Part shown: piece by piece, positions 11,022 through 22,340 of the stretch | Numbering within the stretch: position 1 is the first letter of the stretch | How the letters are laid out: every line of letters starts with the position of its first letter | Assembly (NCBI RefSeq): GCF_029784135.1 | Contig: NC_073745.1 | Coordinates: forward strand, 282,941,803-283,005,802 | DNA length: 64,000 nt | Reading direction: 5' to 3' | From: Toxorhynchites rutilus septentrionalis | Taxonomy: Eukaryota > Arthropoda > Insecta > Diptera > Culicidae | Translations under genes and position numbers: made by a program | Notes under the pieces: generated by a model | The model's input: only the letters and a program-made list of their open reading frames with translations | Databases searched by the model: none | What the model was told of the DNA's origin: nothing

Positions 11022-11477
11022 ACATAAAAAAAATTTTTTTTGTAGGAATTTTAGAACAAAAAACAAAAACTAGTTAAAAGGATGATAGAAAAACTTTTTT
11101 CTCCTTGAATATGCGCATTATATCCTTTGTTGAAAAATATTTCTGTTTTCTCATATTTTTTTTAGGAAAATTCAGACACTTTTCAGAGCCATAGAGCCAC
11201 ACATAGAACACAGAACAGAATTATAGAAAAGTTGTTATATCAAACCATTTCTAAAAAAATTTCAATTTGCCCAAAATCACTCATAGGACACCATACGAGC
11301 AATCTGTGCTTCCCCTACCGTGCCAATGTACGGCAATGTACAATTTCATGGACGAGAGTATAAAAGATGTCATTTGCCATTTCTATTCCGGTATCGAACA
11401 GCGTCTGTTAGTTTTATTGTTTTCAAATTCGTTTGTTGGCTCGGAACATTAACTCTTTATAAACCCTTTAGACCCAA

Positions 11478-11548
11478 AGAGAAAGAGAAAGAGAAAGAGA
11501 AAGAGAAAGAGAAAGAGAAAGAGAAAGAGAAAGAGAAAGAGAAAGAGA
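11478..11548. repeat. (GAGAAA)n microsatellite
   Basis: An uninterrupted hexanucleotide array of about 12 units. It keeps a Lys-Glu repeat ORF open by its composition only. Confidence 0.95.
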
Positions 11549-11554
11549 CTCTCA

Positions 11555-11700
11555 TACTTTTACTCAAACAGAGAGAAACAACAAATATGTTTCATAACAC
11601 AGTCCCTTATTCTTTTCAACAAAATGCGTATTTTTAAATGAACTCTTAGATTTAACCACAGAGCGCGATACCTCTTGCTCGATGCAACGTGACATCGAAG
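11555..11700. repeat. Dispersed repeat block paired with 53925-54065
   Basis: AGAGAGAAACA, TTTCATAACACA and CTCGATGCAACGTGACAT here match blocks at 53930-54000, although order and spacing differ. The function is unknown. Confidence 0.4.
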
Positions 11701-11731
11701 AAAGAAACCATGCCATGTAAGCTGTAAAATA

Positions 11732-11919
11732 CAGGAAAACCTGTTTTTGTGCGGTTGCTTTTTTGGGCGATTTCTCATTTGTGTGACTGTTTAGGTGAGA
11801 TATTATTATTTGTGCGATTAGTTTGTGTGATTCAAGACCCAATGTCATAATAGAATCAAAAAGAGTCGCACAAACGAGGATCAACGCGAAAAGGGACCAC
11901 ACAAAAACAGGTTTGCCTG
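11732..11919. mobile_element. MITE with CAGGxAAACCTGTTTTTGTG ends, 188 bp
   Basis: Left CAGGAAAACCTGTTTTTGTG and right CACAAAAACAGGTTTGCCTG are inverted. TA flanks both sides (11730-11731 and 11920-11921). The same termini bound 24894-25202, and a lone left end is at 57690. It is too short for a transposase. TA targeting and CAG ends suggest a pogo/Tc1-type parent. Confidence 0.8.
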
Positions 11920-12083
11920 TATAAAAAATTATCTGTTGCATGGTAGAAGAATGTGAGTGCCGTGTAAAATCGGAAAAAAATACCTATTTTATTCGTTACA
12001 TTGTTTACTTGTGTTACTATTTCCATTATATATGTCTTAGACAAGAAAAAAAATTCTGGGGATATTTCCTATCAATTCATATA

Positions 12084-13714
12084 CAGTGCTGTTCGAAATA
12101 ATAGCAGTTGTTCGGAATTAAAAAGAATAATATCCGTATTTATTCTTTTGCTCTTTATTATTTCTCTTTCTTATTCATTTGTGGTGCATTAGACTAGTAC
12201 ATCAAATACATATTACAGCCTGGTCAAAATAACAATAGTTGGCTTAGAAAACAGCAAAGTTAATTTTTACCATGTTCGAAATAATAGCAGCAAAAAATAA
12301 TAAGAACAACCAAAACAAAAAAGTGCAAGTAATTCAGGACATTTTATGTTTGAAACTTATCAGTAATGTTAGTACTTTGTAGTGTATCCCTTATTCCTAA
12401 TCACTGTTGCACATCTGCGTGGCATAGAATCCTCTAACATCTGACACATCTTGGTAGCTATTTCTGCCCACGTTTGTTGAACTACAACTCAGAGTTCCTT
12501 CGTATTTAATGACATTGCTTTGCGAACAGCTTTTTTAATATTGCCCCAGAAATTTTCAATTGGATTTAGGTCATTGGATTGAGCCGGCCAATTCATCTCT
12601 TCGACGTTATTATCCTGGAATCATGCTTTGGTTCTTCGGCTCGTGTGTTTTGGAACATTGTCTTGTTGAAACACCCATTTCAAGGGCATTTCTCCCTCGG
12701 CGTATGGTAGCATGACATTTTTCTACGATTTTCCACATAATAAACAGCATCCATGATCCCTGGTATACGATGTGTAGGTCCAAAACCGTTGTATGAAAAA
12801 CATCCCAATGTTAGCGCCGCCATGTTTGACTGTCTTTACGATGTACTGGGGTGGAAATTCTGTATCTTGGGGACGTTGTACAAATAGACGCCTGCCACCT
12901 GAGCCAAATACAACAACTTTACTCTCATCGGTTCATAGAATGTTACGCCATTTTTCGACAGCCCAATTCACGTGGGACTTAGCAAAAGGCTGGTTATGAA
13001 TATGTCGTGACGTAAGTAGTGGTACTTTTCTCGGGATTCATACATGCAATTTGGCTTCAATTAAACGTTTTCGTATGGTCGACGTACCTATCGAAAGATT
13101 TAATTTTTTTTGCAGTTCTCTTGAAGTGATATGCGATACTTTTTTACCATTTAAACCATCTGACGATCGGTTCTTGAAGACGTCGCTTGCTTTAGACTGC
13201 GAGTTTAATCTTTGCATTTTCATCACAATACATTATATACCTTTTCAGCAGAGTAATGCACTATTTCTCGCACTTCGCGGTATGTTTTTCCAACCCAACC
13301 ACAATCAACCGTTTGATAAGATCTCGTTCCTCAAATGTACAGTTCTTAAAGCGGCCCATCATCCAGAAATATATTCAGCAGATTTTTAATGAAATTTAAG
13401 TTATCTATTCTTTACATCTCATACCGCAATATATGTACTTCAATAAATATTGAGTCTTCAAAACATTGACGGATGAAACTAATATTTTTGCATGCTCTGC
13501 TATTTTTTGGAACAAGCTGATAAAGTCTGCTTCCGAAAAACACAACCAAATTATGTAAACAAATGACTTACGAAACAACATGGTCGTGTGTTACACTTCT
13601 CATTCACGACTACTCACGCGTGCTTGCTTCTGGTCAGCTAAAGATTACGTCTACATAAGTAAATAACGCGGCACATAAAATCCAACATACGCTGCTTTTA
13701 TTTCGAACAGCACT
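12084..13714 (-). mobile_element. Tc1-type transposon, decayed
   Basis: Inverted ends CAGTGCTGTTCGAAATAATA (left) and the complementary TATTTCGAACAGCACT-like right end are flanked by TA-rich target sequence. The 1.6-kb length and a minus-strand transposase relic fit Tc1. The last base of the right end appears mutated. Confidence 0.85.
12369..13359 (-). pseudogene. Tc1 DD34E transposase pseudogene
   Basis: The minus-strand frame begins MGRFKNCTFEERDLIKRL. After frameshifts it includes the N-terminal DNA-binding part with SRELQKKLNLSIGTSTI. The catalytic motifs are WTDESKVVVFG (first Asp), FQQDNVPKHTS (second Asp) and LNPIENFWG (Glu), with 34 residues between the second Asp and the Glu, as in Tc1. 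Several stops and frameshifts interrupt it, including a TGA 13 codons after the second Asp. The protein would act as a cut-and-paste transposase on the terminal repeats of its own element; this copy cannot make it. Confidence 0.85.
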
Positions 13715-14161
13715 ATATGTATATTCCAAGACACTAACCAACAATTGAAGAGGACGTTCGGAACTTTCACACTTTTTTCACCCGAAACATTGACTTTGAA
13801 TACGGAGAAGGTTCGACATAGTCCTACGTCATAAGTCCATGGCTCATGAATAAAGATGATGATGATGATGACTCATGAATGCGGCACTCGATTAAGAAAA
13901 AAATGTATGCTCCAATTCAGAGAATTTTTATTGTGAACCATTTATGTTGCAAATTTCAACACAATTGATTAATTGGAAGTGGATCCCTGTGCATAAATTT
14001 GAAAGAAAAATTGGAAAAATGTGATCGTTAACTAAATATCTATTTTTCATCAAGAATAAAGCAGCACATTCCTCCTATTTATAATTATGCTCCTTGCCAT
14101 GGCTGAAGACGTTATCTGAGCTCCGGGTTGACCTGATCTGTCTCGCTTGATTCTCATTGCT
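13715..14161. other. Intergenic stretch, no gene seen
   Basis: It contains GACATAGTCCTACGTCATAA at about 13817, resembling the ends of the GACGTAGGACTACG repeat family. A short (GAT)n run lies at about 13855-13871. Otherwise nothing was recognised. Confidence 0.4.
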
Positions 14162-14494
14162 ATGGCTACGGAAATAATTTCAAGTCTAAAATGGTTAAAT
14201 GTTATCTGTCTCCAAAAAAAAACCAACTTTTTCCTAAAAATATCCTTAATCGATATTACAGAATCTTGTTACACGACTCATTGATGTGCTTGTAATATCA
14301 CGATAATTTTCCCTGGATTCCCCGGAAACGTCTCTCGGCACGCAGATATGTAGTGACAGCACATTAAATCAGACATGATTTATCAGTAAAATGTATTACC
14401 ATATTAATCTCAGACATGGTTCCGGCAGCCGGCCGGAAGAAACTATACCACCTGGGTAGACTTGGTCAGCCTCCACACACCTTCTGCCATCCAT
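14162..14494. repeat. 333-bp duplicated segment, copy A
   Basis: It is the same length as 15769-16101 without net indels; four mismatches were noted by eye. It begins ATGGCTACGG and ends CTGCCATCCAT. On the minus strand it includes part of a short ORF (GRRCVEADQVYPGGIVSS) that continues outside copy A but is not a recognised protein. Confidence 0.85.
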
Positions 14495-14879
14495 CAAGCC
14501 GCCAAGAGTAATCACTTCTTGTCGGAAAACGATTACCCGCATTCCTGTCGAGTGGCGCGCGACATAGATTGATGAATGTTTCGTCAAAATTAAAAACCTG
14601 CTTGTTGTAACAGTCACACTGTGGCGGGTAAATTGCACCGTTTTGTCGACATGTGTGTTACAGCATCACAACTGGAATACTGGAGTAATAGATAGATACG
14701 TCTGAAAACAGGTCCTAGTATCTCTTCGACAGCAGCATTAAACACACAGATAGACACAGAGAGCGAGAGGAATAAAATGAATGTATGTTGCAACAAATGA
14801 AACATGGTATTACTTGACAGCATGGTTCCATATATCACTGATTTTCTAGCCACACAGCACTTTGCACTAACGACGAGCT

Positions 14880-15350
14880 GCAATTCATCAGTCTGATCAG
14901 TCAGCGCGCTGATCTCGTTGGGCGAAAGGGCGAAGCCCTTCCTTCGATGGCGGAACGAATTTGGAGCAGCACATACTCACAGGAAGTTTGTAATCTTCAC
15001 AGTTTCCGAATGCGCACGCCATGGCCCCAACGGAGGCAGGCCTGAACGAATGTTTGTTTCTGCAGCATCTCGAGAGGTAACGTATGAACGTCTCTCTACG
15101 GGAGCATCGGAACGGAAATAATCGAAAAATTGAGACTACCAGTCAGTCCGCCATTGACGACGCCTTGAATAACGGGGAACCGGAGAACTTCGGATGCGAG
15201 ACGGCTCAAAAGACTAATGGATTAGTGTTATTATTTGGAATGATCTTACACATTTTGTCTCGAACCCTCACTTCTAAGCTCGGTCTTCCTCACTCTTCTC
15301 CATCGTCCCGTTTGAGTGCGGAGGATGGGTAAGGAAATAAGCATCAGCAT
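14880..15350. other. GC-richer unique segment
   Basis: No repeat was recognised. It contains GATCAGTCAGCGCGC (an Inr-like TCAGT at about 14899) and a possible splice donor GAGAG|GTAACG near 15077. A 32-codon ORF starts at the ATG near 14948. This could be an untranslated first exon, but the evidence is weak. Confidence 0.2.
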
Positions 15351-15730
15351 TAAACTATACTTCTTAGTTTAATGCCAATGAACAATGGTTTGAAAAGAGG
15401 GGGCGTTTTAAAATGCTTAGATAGGCTGTTCCCTCGCTCTCTCTTTGAGATTTATCGTCAAGATTAGAAGTCGGGCAATAGCATACGTGTACGAGATGAT
15501 CCGATTCCGTTATGAATAGATTGAACGCAGCTCATATCTGTTGGGTAGAGAAAATGTAGATCCACTATGAAATATCAAATGGCTTATGAATACTCAGGTT
15601 CTTCTTATATGTAATTTCAGAATAGGCCAAAAACGGTCAATAGTGTTTGACTCTGTCGATTTAATTAGGGGAAAGTCAGGAAAGATGGACACCCTTGTAT
15701 AATAGATAAATTACATTTTTATTTTGTGCT

Positions 15731-16200
15731 GTTATAGAATAACTACGTCCACGCAACCATCACCAGCGATGGCTACGGAAATAATTTCAAGTCTAAAATG
15801 GTTAAATGTTATCTGTCTCCAAAAAAAAACCAACTTTTTCCTAAAAATATCCTTAATCGACATTACAGAATCTTGTTACACGACTCATTGATGTGCTTGT
15901 AATATCACGATAATTTTCCCTGGATTCCCCGGAAACGTCTCTCGGCACGCAGATATGTAGTAACAGCACATTAAATCAGACATGATTTATCAGTAAAATG
16001 TATTACCATATTAATCTCAGACATGGTTCCGGCAGCCGGCAGGAAGAAACTATACCACCTAGGTAGACTTGGTCAGCCTCCACACACCTTCTGCCATCCA
16101 TGGAAATCGATCCACGGTCGAAATAAGATCGATTCATCCATACAACTGCTCTGCCCGCATAACACATCGGGCTGCTGTTAATAAATGGGAGAAAAAAAAT
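15731..16200 (+). mobile_element. SINE fragment split by the 333-bp insertion
   Basis: The flanks TACGTCCACGCAACCATCAC (left) and ATCGATCCACGGTCGAAATA (right) are adjacent in the inverted copy at 17430-17790. Here they are separated by 15769-16101. The tail AATAAATGGGAGAAAAAAAA ends it. The tRNA-like head is absent. Confidence 0.7.
15769..16101. repeat. 333-bp duplicated segment, copy B
   Basis: Near-identical to 14162-14494. It interrupts a SINE, so copy B arrived after the SINE. ATGG is present at both borders (AGCGATGG on the left, CCATGGAA on the right), which could be a 4-bp target duplication or part of the segment. Confidence 0.8.
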
Positions 16201-17049
16201 TGATGTACAAACTTGCAATACTTGCAATGCAATACATCAATACCTTTGACACTTTCTGTGTACTCCTAGCTGGCTTTCAGTTAAAATTGTAAATAAAAAC
16301 AAAAAAATATCTACAAAGAGCAGCTCGATGTAAATTTTCGTCTGCAGAAAATAAGGTTCCGTGAGTATTTTGCCATCATTTATCTCCCAGTTCATCGAAT
16401 CAGCGGTGAAAAATAAATAATAATCAAATCGGGTAAGATGGACACCCCATCGAAGGGAAAGACAAACATTTTGGTTTGAAAACAATGTGATTATCTCCTT
16501 CTTCTTTTATTAACAGACGCTTTCTAACTACGTTAGCGGTTTTGAAAACGTAATCCGAATAAGTCATTCCGAATGCCGGAAGCTATTTTAGACATGAAAA
16601 AATGAGAAAAATTACAAGCCCTTCTAGATGATTTTAGTTTAGCCTTCCTGTTCGATCATTTTTAAGGCCTATTTGAAGAACTCCGAAACTTATCAGTACA
16701 TTAACTTGAATTTTCACCTAGTGTCCATCTTTCCCACCAAGTATCCACCTCTCCCTTATTTTTTTCAATCTAATCTTATTTTTTCAAAGATCCGGACACA
16801 ATTTGTCTATCTATCAATTTGTGGTGAGATAGTCTTGTGAAATTTACGAAAAAAAATCAACGTTTACTTAAGGTATCCGTCTTTACCACCCTTCCCCTAA
16901 TATATTTCCATATGATGCTGGCAACAGGAATTTTCATTTTCGTTATAATATGATTAATTAAAAAACAATGAATTAGAATGCTATGCTTTACATTTTATAA
17001 TGGAAGCTTTTTTCTCTGAGAATATTTTTGTTTGGATTTTACTACTTTT

Positions 17050-17412
17050 AAACTTGAGTCATTTCTTCTCTCTCTCCTATTTATCTCTTTTCTGTTTCTC
17101 TCTCTCTATTACTTTCTCTCTTTCTCTCTTTCGCTTTTTCTCTCTCTCTCTCTCTTTCGCTTTTTCTCTCTTTCTCTCTTGCTCTCCTATTTATCTCTTT
17201 TCTGTCTCTCTCTCTCTATCTCTCTTTATCTCTCTCTCTTTCTCTCTCTCTCTATCTCTCGCTTTTCTCTCTCTTTCTCTCTCTTTCTCTCTCTCTCTGT
17301 CTCTCTCTTTCTCTCTCTCTTTCTCTCTCTTTCTCTCTCTCTCTTTCTCTTTCTCTCTCTCTCACTTTCTCTCCTATTTATCTCTTTTCTGTCTCTCATT
17401 CTCTTCTTCTTC
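17050..17412. repeat. (CT)n-rich microsatellite
   Basis: Almost pure pyrimidine with TCTCTCTCTT and CCTATTTATCTCTTTTCTGT sub-repeats and a TTCTTC end. The Ser/Leu/Phe ORFs across it (17000-17547) are compositional. Confidence 0.95.
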
Positions 17413-17429
17413 TTCTTCTTACTCCTTTC

Positions 17430-17790
17430 TCGAGGCTTTTTTTTTATCCCATTTATTTATTTAAGGCTCATTAGCCATTTAGGCGTAAGAGTATTCTTTC
17501 TATTCTTCCATTATCCAGTTGGGCCACCGGACAGCGGAGACAGTTGATTGATCATTGTTGAGTTATTTATAGAACAGCAGCCCGATGTGTCTTGCAGAGC
17601 AGAGCAGTTGTATGGATGAATCGATCTTATTTCGACCGTGGATCGATCTCCATCGCTAATGATTGTTGCGTGGACGTAGCTATTCTGTAACAACACAAAG
17701 ATGGTCAATGAGGGCCCTGAGTTTTGAACTCACGATCGATCGCTTACTAAGCGAACGCGCAACCAATGTGGCTACAGAGACCCCCATACC
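17430..17790 (-). mobile_element. tRNA-derived SINE, second family
   Basis: On the minus strand the head GGGGTCTCTGTAGCCACATT has an A-box-like TAGCCACATTGG. The B-box-like GTGAGTTCAAAACTC follows. The body runs to an AAATAAATAAATGGGATAAA-type tail at the left. A second copy is at 21391-21886 and a broken one at 15731-16200. Confidence 0.7.
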
Positions 17791-17899
17791 TCGAGGCTTT
17801 GAGAAAAGGCATTTGGAAAAATTGAGGTATACTCTTAGCCTTAAAAAAGACTTTTGACGAGTTTCAAGTCAACTCGTCCTAGGAGTCAAGGGTGACTTT

Positions 17900-18104
17900 T
17901 TCCCTGTAAATGCAAAAATTCATTTGATATTTTTGAATGAAAACCTAAATAATTTCCAACATTTCATTCTTTAACCAACATTTTATAGATCATACAGTTT
18001 GTAAATTAAGATATTTCGAAAAAAAAGTCGAAGAAAAAACTTTTAGAAATTTTAGGGTTGATTATGTCCCATACATTCATTGGCACCCTAATGTTTACAT
18101 TCGA
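17900..18104. repeat. AT-rich block related to the 30.3 kb palindrome centre
   Basis: AATGAAAACCTAAATAATTT and ACATTTCATTCTTTAACCAA match the centre of the palindrome near 30270-30310 (AATGAAAACCTAAGTTATTT, ACATTTCATTCTCTGACCA). Confidence 0.5.
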
Positions 18105-18997
18105 AAAACAGGAAGTGGGTTATATCTATGGTATAACCGCAAGGGTGACGTAGGACTATCGTTGATTTAGAGATCATTTGTTTGAAGTTGAATCTGAATT
18201 CATTCTGAATGAATGAATATTTGGGGGACTTCGAAAACGAAAGCGTTACGTTTGAGGCACAAGGTTTTATGCATCCAATATTGGATACGGAAATATCCTA
18301 CTGATGGGGAAGAATAATCTTAAGAAGCTATCCTGTTAATTGCGATTGCTTGAAAAATCACAAAACCAAATGTGTTACATGGATAGAAAACATTAAAATA
18401 AACTCTTTCACATGAATGTAATTTTAAATTCCCAGAGGAACTGGCAGATTATTTTCCGAATCTTTCTCGATGCTGAATGGCATCCAAACGGAAAGAATTC
18501 CGCGCGTGTATATGTGTGTGTGTGTGTGTGTAGCGGCTGCTTCGAGATCTTCCCGGGGAACCGTTTGTGGCATCACTCTCCTCCTGATGGATTCCCTTCT
18601 GGCCTAAGGTGCACAAACAGGCTCTTGGTGACACCGTTCATCCGCGCTTTCATGATAAACGAAGAGCTTCACCACAACAGCGACAATATGCTCCAATCGC
18701 TGTTCAATTTGAACTGAGTGGATTTCCGAGCGGCGCTCGCCTATATACCGATTGGTGGTTTCAATAGCCTGTTTTGAAAGCAATTTTAATACTATTGAAA
18801 CAAGTTTTTGGATCAGAAAGTAACAAGTATAGAACGCGTAGACATTTTATCTTTCGAATGAAGTGTTTATCATACCAATTCGTTCAGTTGTTTAGGAGCT
18901 ATTAACGCTCAAAATCTCTGTCTCCGGCGTAACGCTTTCGTTTTCGAAATTTGATTTTACACCCCGGTATAGAAATGAAAGACGTAGTCCTACGTCA
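18105..18997 (-). mobile_element. GACGTAGGACTACG-ended repeat with embedded core promoter, copy A
   Basis: The ends are TGACGTAGGACTATCG (18146) and GACGTAGTCCTACGTCA (to 18997). The hairpin GGTTATATCTATGGTATAACC lies outside the left end. On the minus strand a CCAAT, a TATATAG (18742-18748) and an Inr-like TCAGT (18713-18717) are spaced as in a Pol II core promoter. Downstream is a 26-codon ORF (18573-18653). The copy at 55492-57022 is inverted and longer. Confidence 0.6.
18573..18653 (-). CDS. 26-codon ORF downstream of a repeat-borne promoter
   Basis: Starts MKARMNGVTKSL and ends GNPSGGE. The translation is identical in the second copy (55818-55898), and the surrounding 150 bp is nearly unchanged. 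It lies about 60 bases downstream of an Inr-like TCAGT with a TATA box at the right distance. No family was recognised. It may not be translated; identity could simply reflect recent amplification of the repeat. There is no signal peptide, membrane segment or catalytic motif. Confidence 0.2.
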   Translation of the reverse strand: MKARMNGVTKSLFVHLRPEGNPSGGE

Positions 18998-20025
18998 AAA
19001 GGTCTTGCTAATTTGTTTGATAGAATGAATTATTGCACACAATTTTGTGTTGCATACAACATACATGGGAAAGAAGTTGAAAGGAAGAATGCATAATACA
19101 TTATTTACCCTCGCATCCGCTCTCAAAACATATTTTATTATTTCTACTGTTGATATCTCAGGCGAAAAAAAAACAGGATAAATTTGGATAAATTTGGTGT
19201 ATATTATAACATATATCGTAAGAACGATTGTGAGTAATATGCATTTGAAAACTCTTAATGAACGATACATTTCTAGTAGAATGACCACCCTATATAGAAA
19301 TCAAATCCAACATCAAAAAAACGAATACGAAGATATATATCTTAGATATACACGGTATATTCTCTACGCTTACTAAACACATCAATGAACCGACGACATA
19401 TTTTATGATTCGCATAAAAAAACCCGGTGTGACATCCCTTTTTTGACACCGCTCAAAATTTAGAAACGTTATACCAGAAATTTGTGGAGATGAGATCGGT
19501 TTGAGACCATCCATCATTTAGAGACCTCCTTCCCCTATATATTGTTTTAATCAACCGTGTTGCATTTCAATTTGAGGTAAGGTTGTTTACACATTCATCA
19601 ATAAGGACACAGGAAAAGCAAGTTAACCGAAATCAATTCGCTGTTGATCCATGAATAACTTCATTACACTCTCATATTAATCGAATATAAATACGAATCA
19701 ACAAAAACAACAACAAGTAAATCCTGGAAGCGCTCTCATAATGATAATTCCGAGTCGCGAATCGAACGAGCAGAAATTCAATCAATCAGCAGTTTTGTTA
19801 TTATCTAGTTGAAAAGCAAAACGCGCTCATTTTCCGAAACTGTTCGAATGATTGGAAAAATGAATGACGAGATCAATACACACAGCGATGAGCGATGAGC
19901 TCCAATTCAAACACAATTCAAGCGCGAAGCTGGTAATTACCATGCTTTGGTGCAATTAGTAATCGACTGTTTGATTCGCCAACCCCTCCATTATCTATCA
20001 TTTCGCGCTTTCGATTGCTCCTCTC
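18998..20025. other. Intergenic stretch, no gene seen
   Basis: AT-rich with short ORFs only. No repeat match or domain was recognised within the window. Confidence 0.5.
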
Positions 20026-20026
20026 A

Positions 20027-20081
<55 letters not shown>
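20026..20081. repeat. (CT)n microsatellite
   Basis: A nearly pure CT dinucleotide run with a single TTT interruption. Confidence 0.95.
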
Positions 20082-20082
<1 letters not shown>

Positions 20083-21390
20083 ATCTGCAATAACAGACGC
20101 GTTTTGTGCGAATTCAATTGGTAGCAGCAGCGCCAGCCCCCTTATGCGGGCGGGTGGCCTTCGTCGTATGAACCCATTTTACATGTTCAGCAGAAAGCGA
20201 ATCTAGTCTGCCCTTCCCGACCCCATTTTTTTTCTCTCTTTCGAGCCCAAATTGGTCCGTGAACCCAATTTCACGCCGATTCAGCTGCCTGAGGATGAGG
20301 AAAACATCATACAAAAATCATTACACTGATTTTTTATACAAAGTCACTAAAAAATTGTTTTCTTGTGTAATTTCGTTTCAGGTGAGTCTTTTGACACGAA
20401 GTTTTGCTGGGTTGCCGTCTAAAACTGGTGAGTCGGATATTATACGAAAATTGCTGCATCGTTGCAATGAAACAACGCCAGATTTCATTTGTGTATCGTT
20501 AAATTGTTAGTCGGGATCGGGAAAATAATTACCGAGACTACAAAACCCATCTGCCGGAGCGAAACTAAACGACTGAAACAAAGCGGAGAACCGTTTTGTA
20601 GCACACAGCATCCCATTTGTGTTGTTTGCATTGGTCCTGGCTATGCATCTGCTAAGGTAGCAATAGAATTTTCCGGGTTGTTGATACCGGGGCCCAATGG
20701 ATATGATGTGTTTTAACGAGAATAAAACAATGCCACTAGCGCAAAGTATGTTCACAAATTATGCTTACATTTATTACAGCACAACTACTTCGGCTAGTCC
20801 ATTACAGCCTTTCACTGTAGCTGGCTGCTCGTTACTGTTTTACGGGGTATAGTACCATTAAAATGCACTCTCTCTGTTCTATGCCGTGTGTGTGCACTTG
20901 CAAATAAATAATGCATGTGGCAGCTGGCAAGAGTCTTATTTACTTTCGCCGCAGTAATAAACATTGCACCTGGAAGAGAATCTAGTGGATCGCTTTTTGT
21001 TTTTATGTTGTCCAAGAAACATGTTTTCAAGTGAAAAAAAAGTTTTCTTTTTTTCTCAAGCAAAAAAAGCTACGAGGACAATGAATTCCGCGGAGTGGAT
21101 CCTAAGTTAGAGCTATTATTTCTAATCACTCCCCAAGAAAAATGAGTCTTGATTTTGTAATACAGTATCGGCTAGGAATCACGAGAGTGCCAACAGAGGA
21201 AAAATACACTTGTGCGCTAAATTGCTGTAATGTTTTTTTTAAGTTCTGGATGTATCGTAACATAACTTTCACTACAAAAAAAGGAGAACTTTCAAAAAAA
21301 AAATCAACTGTTAAAATATTCTAGAACTGATCATTAGGAGCGTTGTAATAAAATGAGCATTGCGTACAAACTCTAACTGAAACAAGCTTT
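20082..21390. other. Unique stretch, no gene recognised
   Basis: ORFs up to 83 codons occur on both strands but overlap each other and show no domain. A possible donor TTTCAG|GTGAGT lies near 20381. Part of a host intron or untranslated exon is possible. Confidence 0.3.
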
Positions 21391-21886
21391 TTTATCCCAT
21401 TTGTTTATTCATTGAGACTCATTTGCATTTTAGCTGTAATAGAGCTGGATTCAATCGTGTACATGCTACATGTTTTATCACATCTATAAATTACACAGTA
21501 GCCATTTAGGCGTAAGAGTATTCCTTCTGTTCCATTACATATGGTGCATTACACAGTAGTCATTTAGGCGTAGGAGTATTCTTTTTATTCTTCCATTGTT
21601 CAGTTAGACCGGATAGCGGAGGCAGTTAATATGATCATTGTTGTATTATTAATAGCACAATAGCCCGATGTTTTTTGCAGAGCAGAGCTGTTTCAAGCAG
21701 CGCTTGTATGGTTGAAGAGAGGTCTGGACTCCAACCGTTAAACGACCTGTATCACTGATGATCGTTGCGTGCACGTAGTTATTCTAGAACAACACAAAGA
21801 TGGTAAATTGAGGGCCGTGAATTTTGAATTCACGGTCGTTCGATTAGCAAGCGAACACGCAACCAATGTGGCTACGAAGACCCCAT
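21391..21886 (-). mobile_element. tRNA-derived SINE, second family, with inserted sequence
   Basis: The head on the minus strand, GGGGTCTTCGTAGCCACATT, and a B-box-like GTGAATTCAAAATTC match the 17430 copy. TAGCCATTTAGGCGTAAGAG and TAGTCATTTAGGCGTAGGAG occur 53 bases apart, so part of the tail region is duplicated. The tail TTTTTTATCCCATTTGTTTA lies at the left end. Confidence 0.65.
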
Positions 21887-22340
21887 AAAAACATACTTTA
21901 AACGTGCATTTGTTTTGACCAACTCAAATTGATGCTTGTCAACAAAAGTTAATCCGTAAACTGGCATAAAACAGCTGATTGCTTCTATGATCGTGTGGCA
22001 CAAATCTAGACTGTTGAATCGTGAACGACTGTACGTGGTTCAGTTTAGATCTTAGAATATTCAAGTTGCCCGACGTTTACCTACGGACCTTCCACTACCA
22101 TAACTTGATGCGTACTGAGCGTAGGAATCTGATGATACTATGAAGGCAGCTCTAACCCTACCAACTGTCGCGCGAGTCAAAAACATCTGCTACTTTCTGG
22201 ATTATCCTCGTACAATCTTCATCAACAACATAATACTTTAGAAGTGCAGACGTCATGTGGTCATTGTTACAACAGAGCGGACATAGTGGGTTTCTTGTTG
22301 TGTCTGAAATATGCACTTTTATTTATTTATTTATTTAATA

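Larger units (their letters stand above)
15668..16897. mobile_element. Element with TAGGGGAAAG...CTTCCCCTA inverted ends
   Basis: The left end GGGGAAAGTCAGGAAAGATG and the right end (minus strand) GGGGAAGGGTGGTAAAGACG are related, each next to TA. Internal GGTAAGATGGACACCCC (about 16434) and GTGTCCATCTTTCCCACC (about 16721) repeat the motif. The interior contains a SINE fragment and the second copy of the 333-bp segment. No transposase was found. Confidence 0.55.

Noticed and set aside
12793..13389. Plus-strand ORFs
   Set aside because: Antisense to the Tc1 transposase pseudogene, which explains their composition.
14918..15332. Overlapping 67- and 82-codon ORFs as a gene
   Set aside because: No domain, overlapping frames and no convincing splice structure; kept only as a GC-richer segment.
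17000..17547. Long Ser/Leu/Phe ORFs of 154-171 codons
   Set aside because: They lie in a CT microsatellite; several frames are open because the repeat lacks stop codons.
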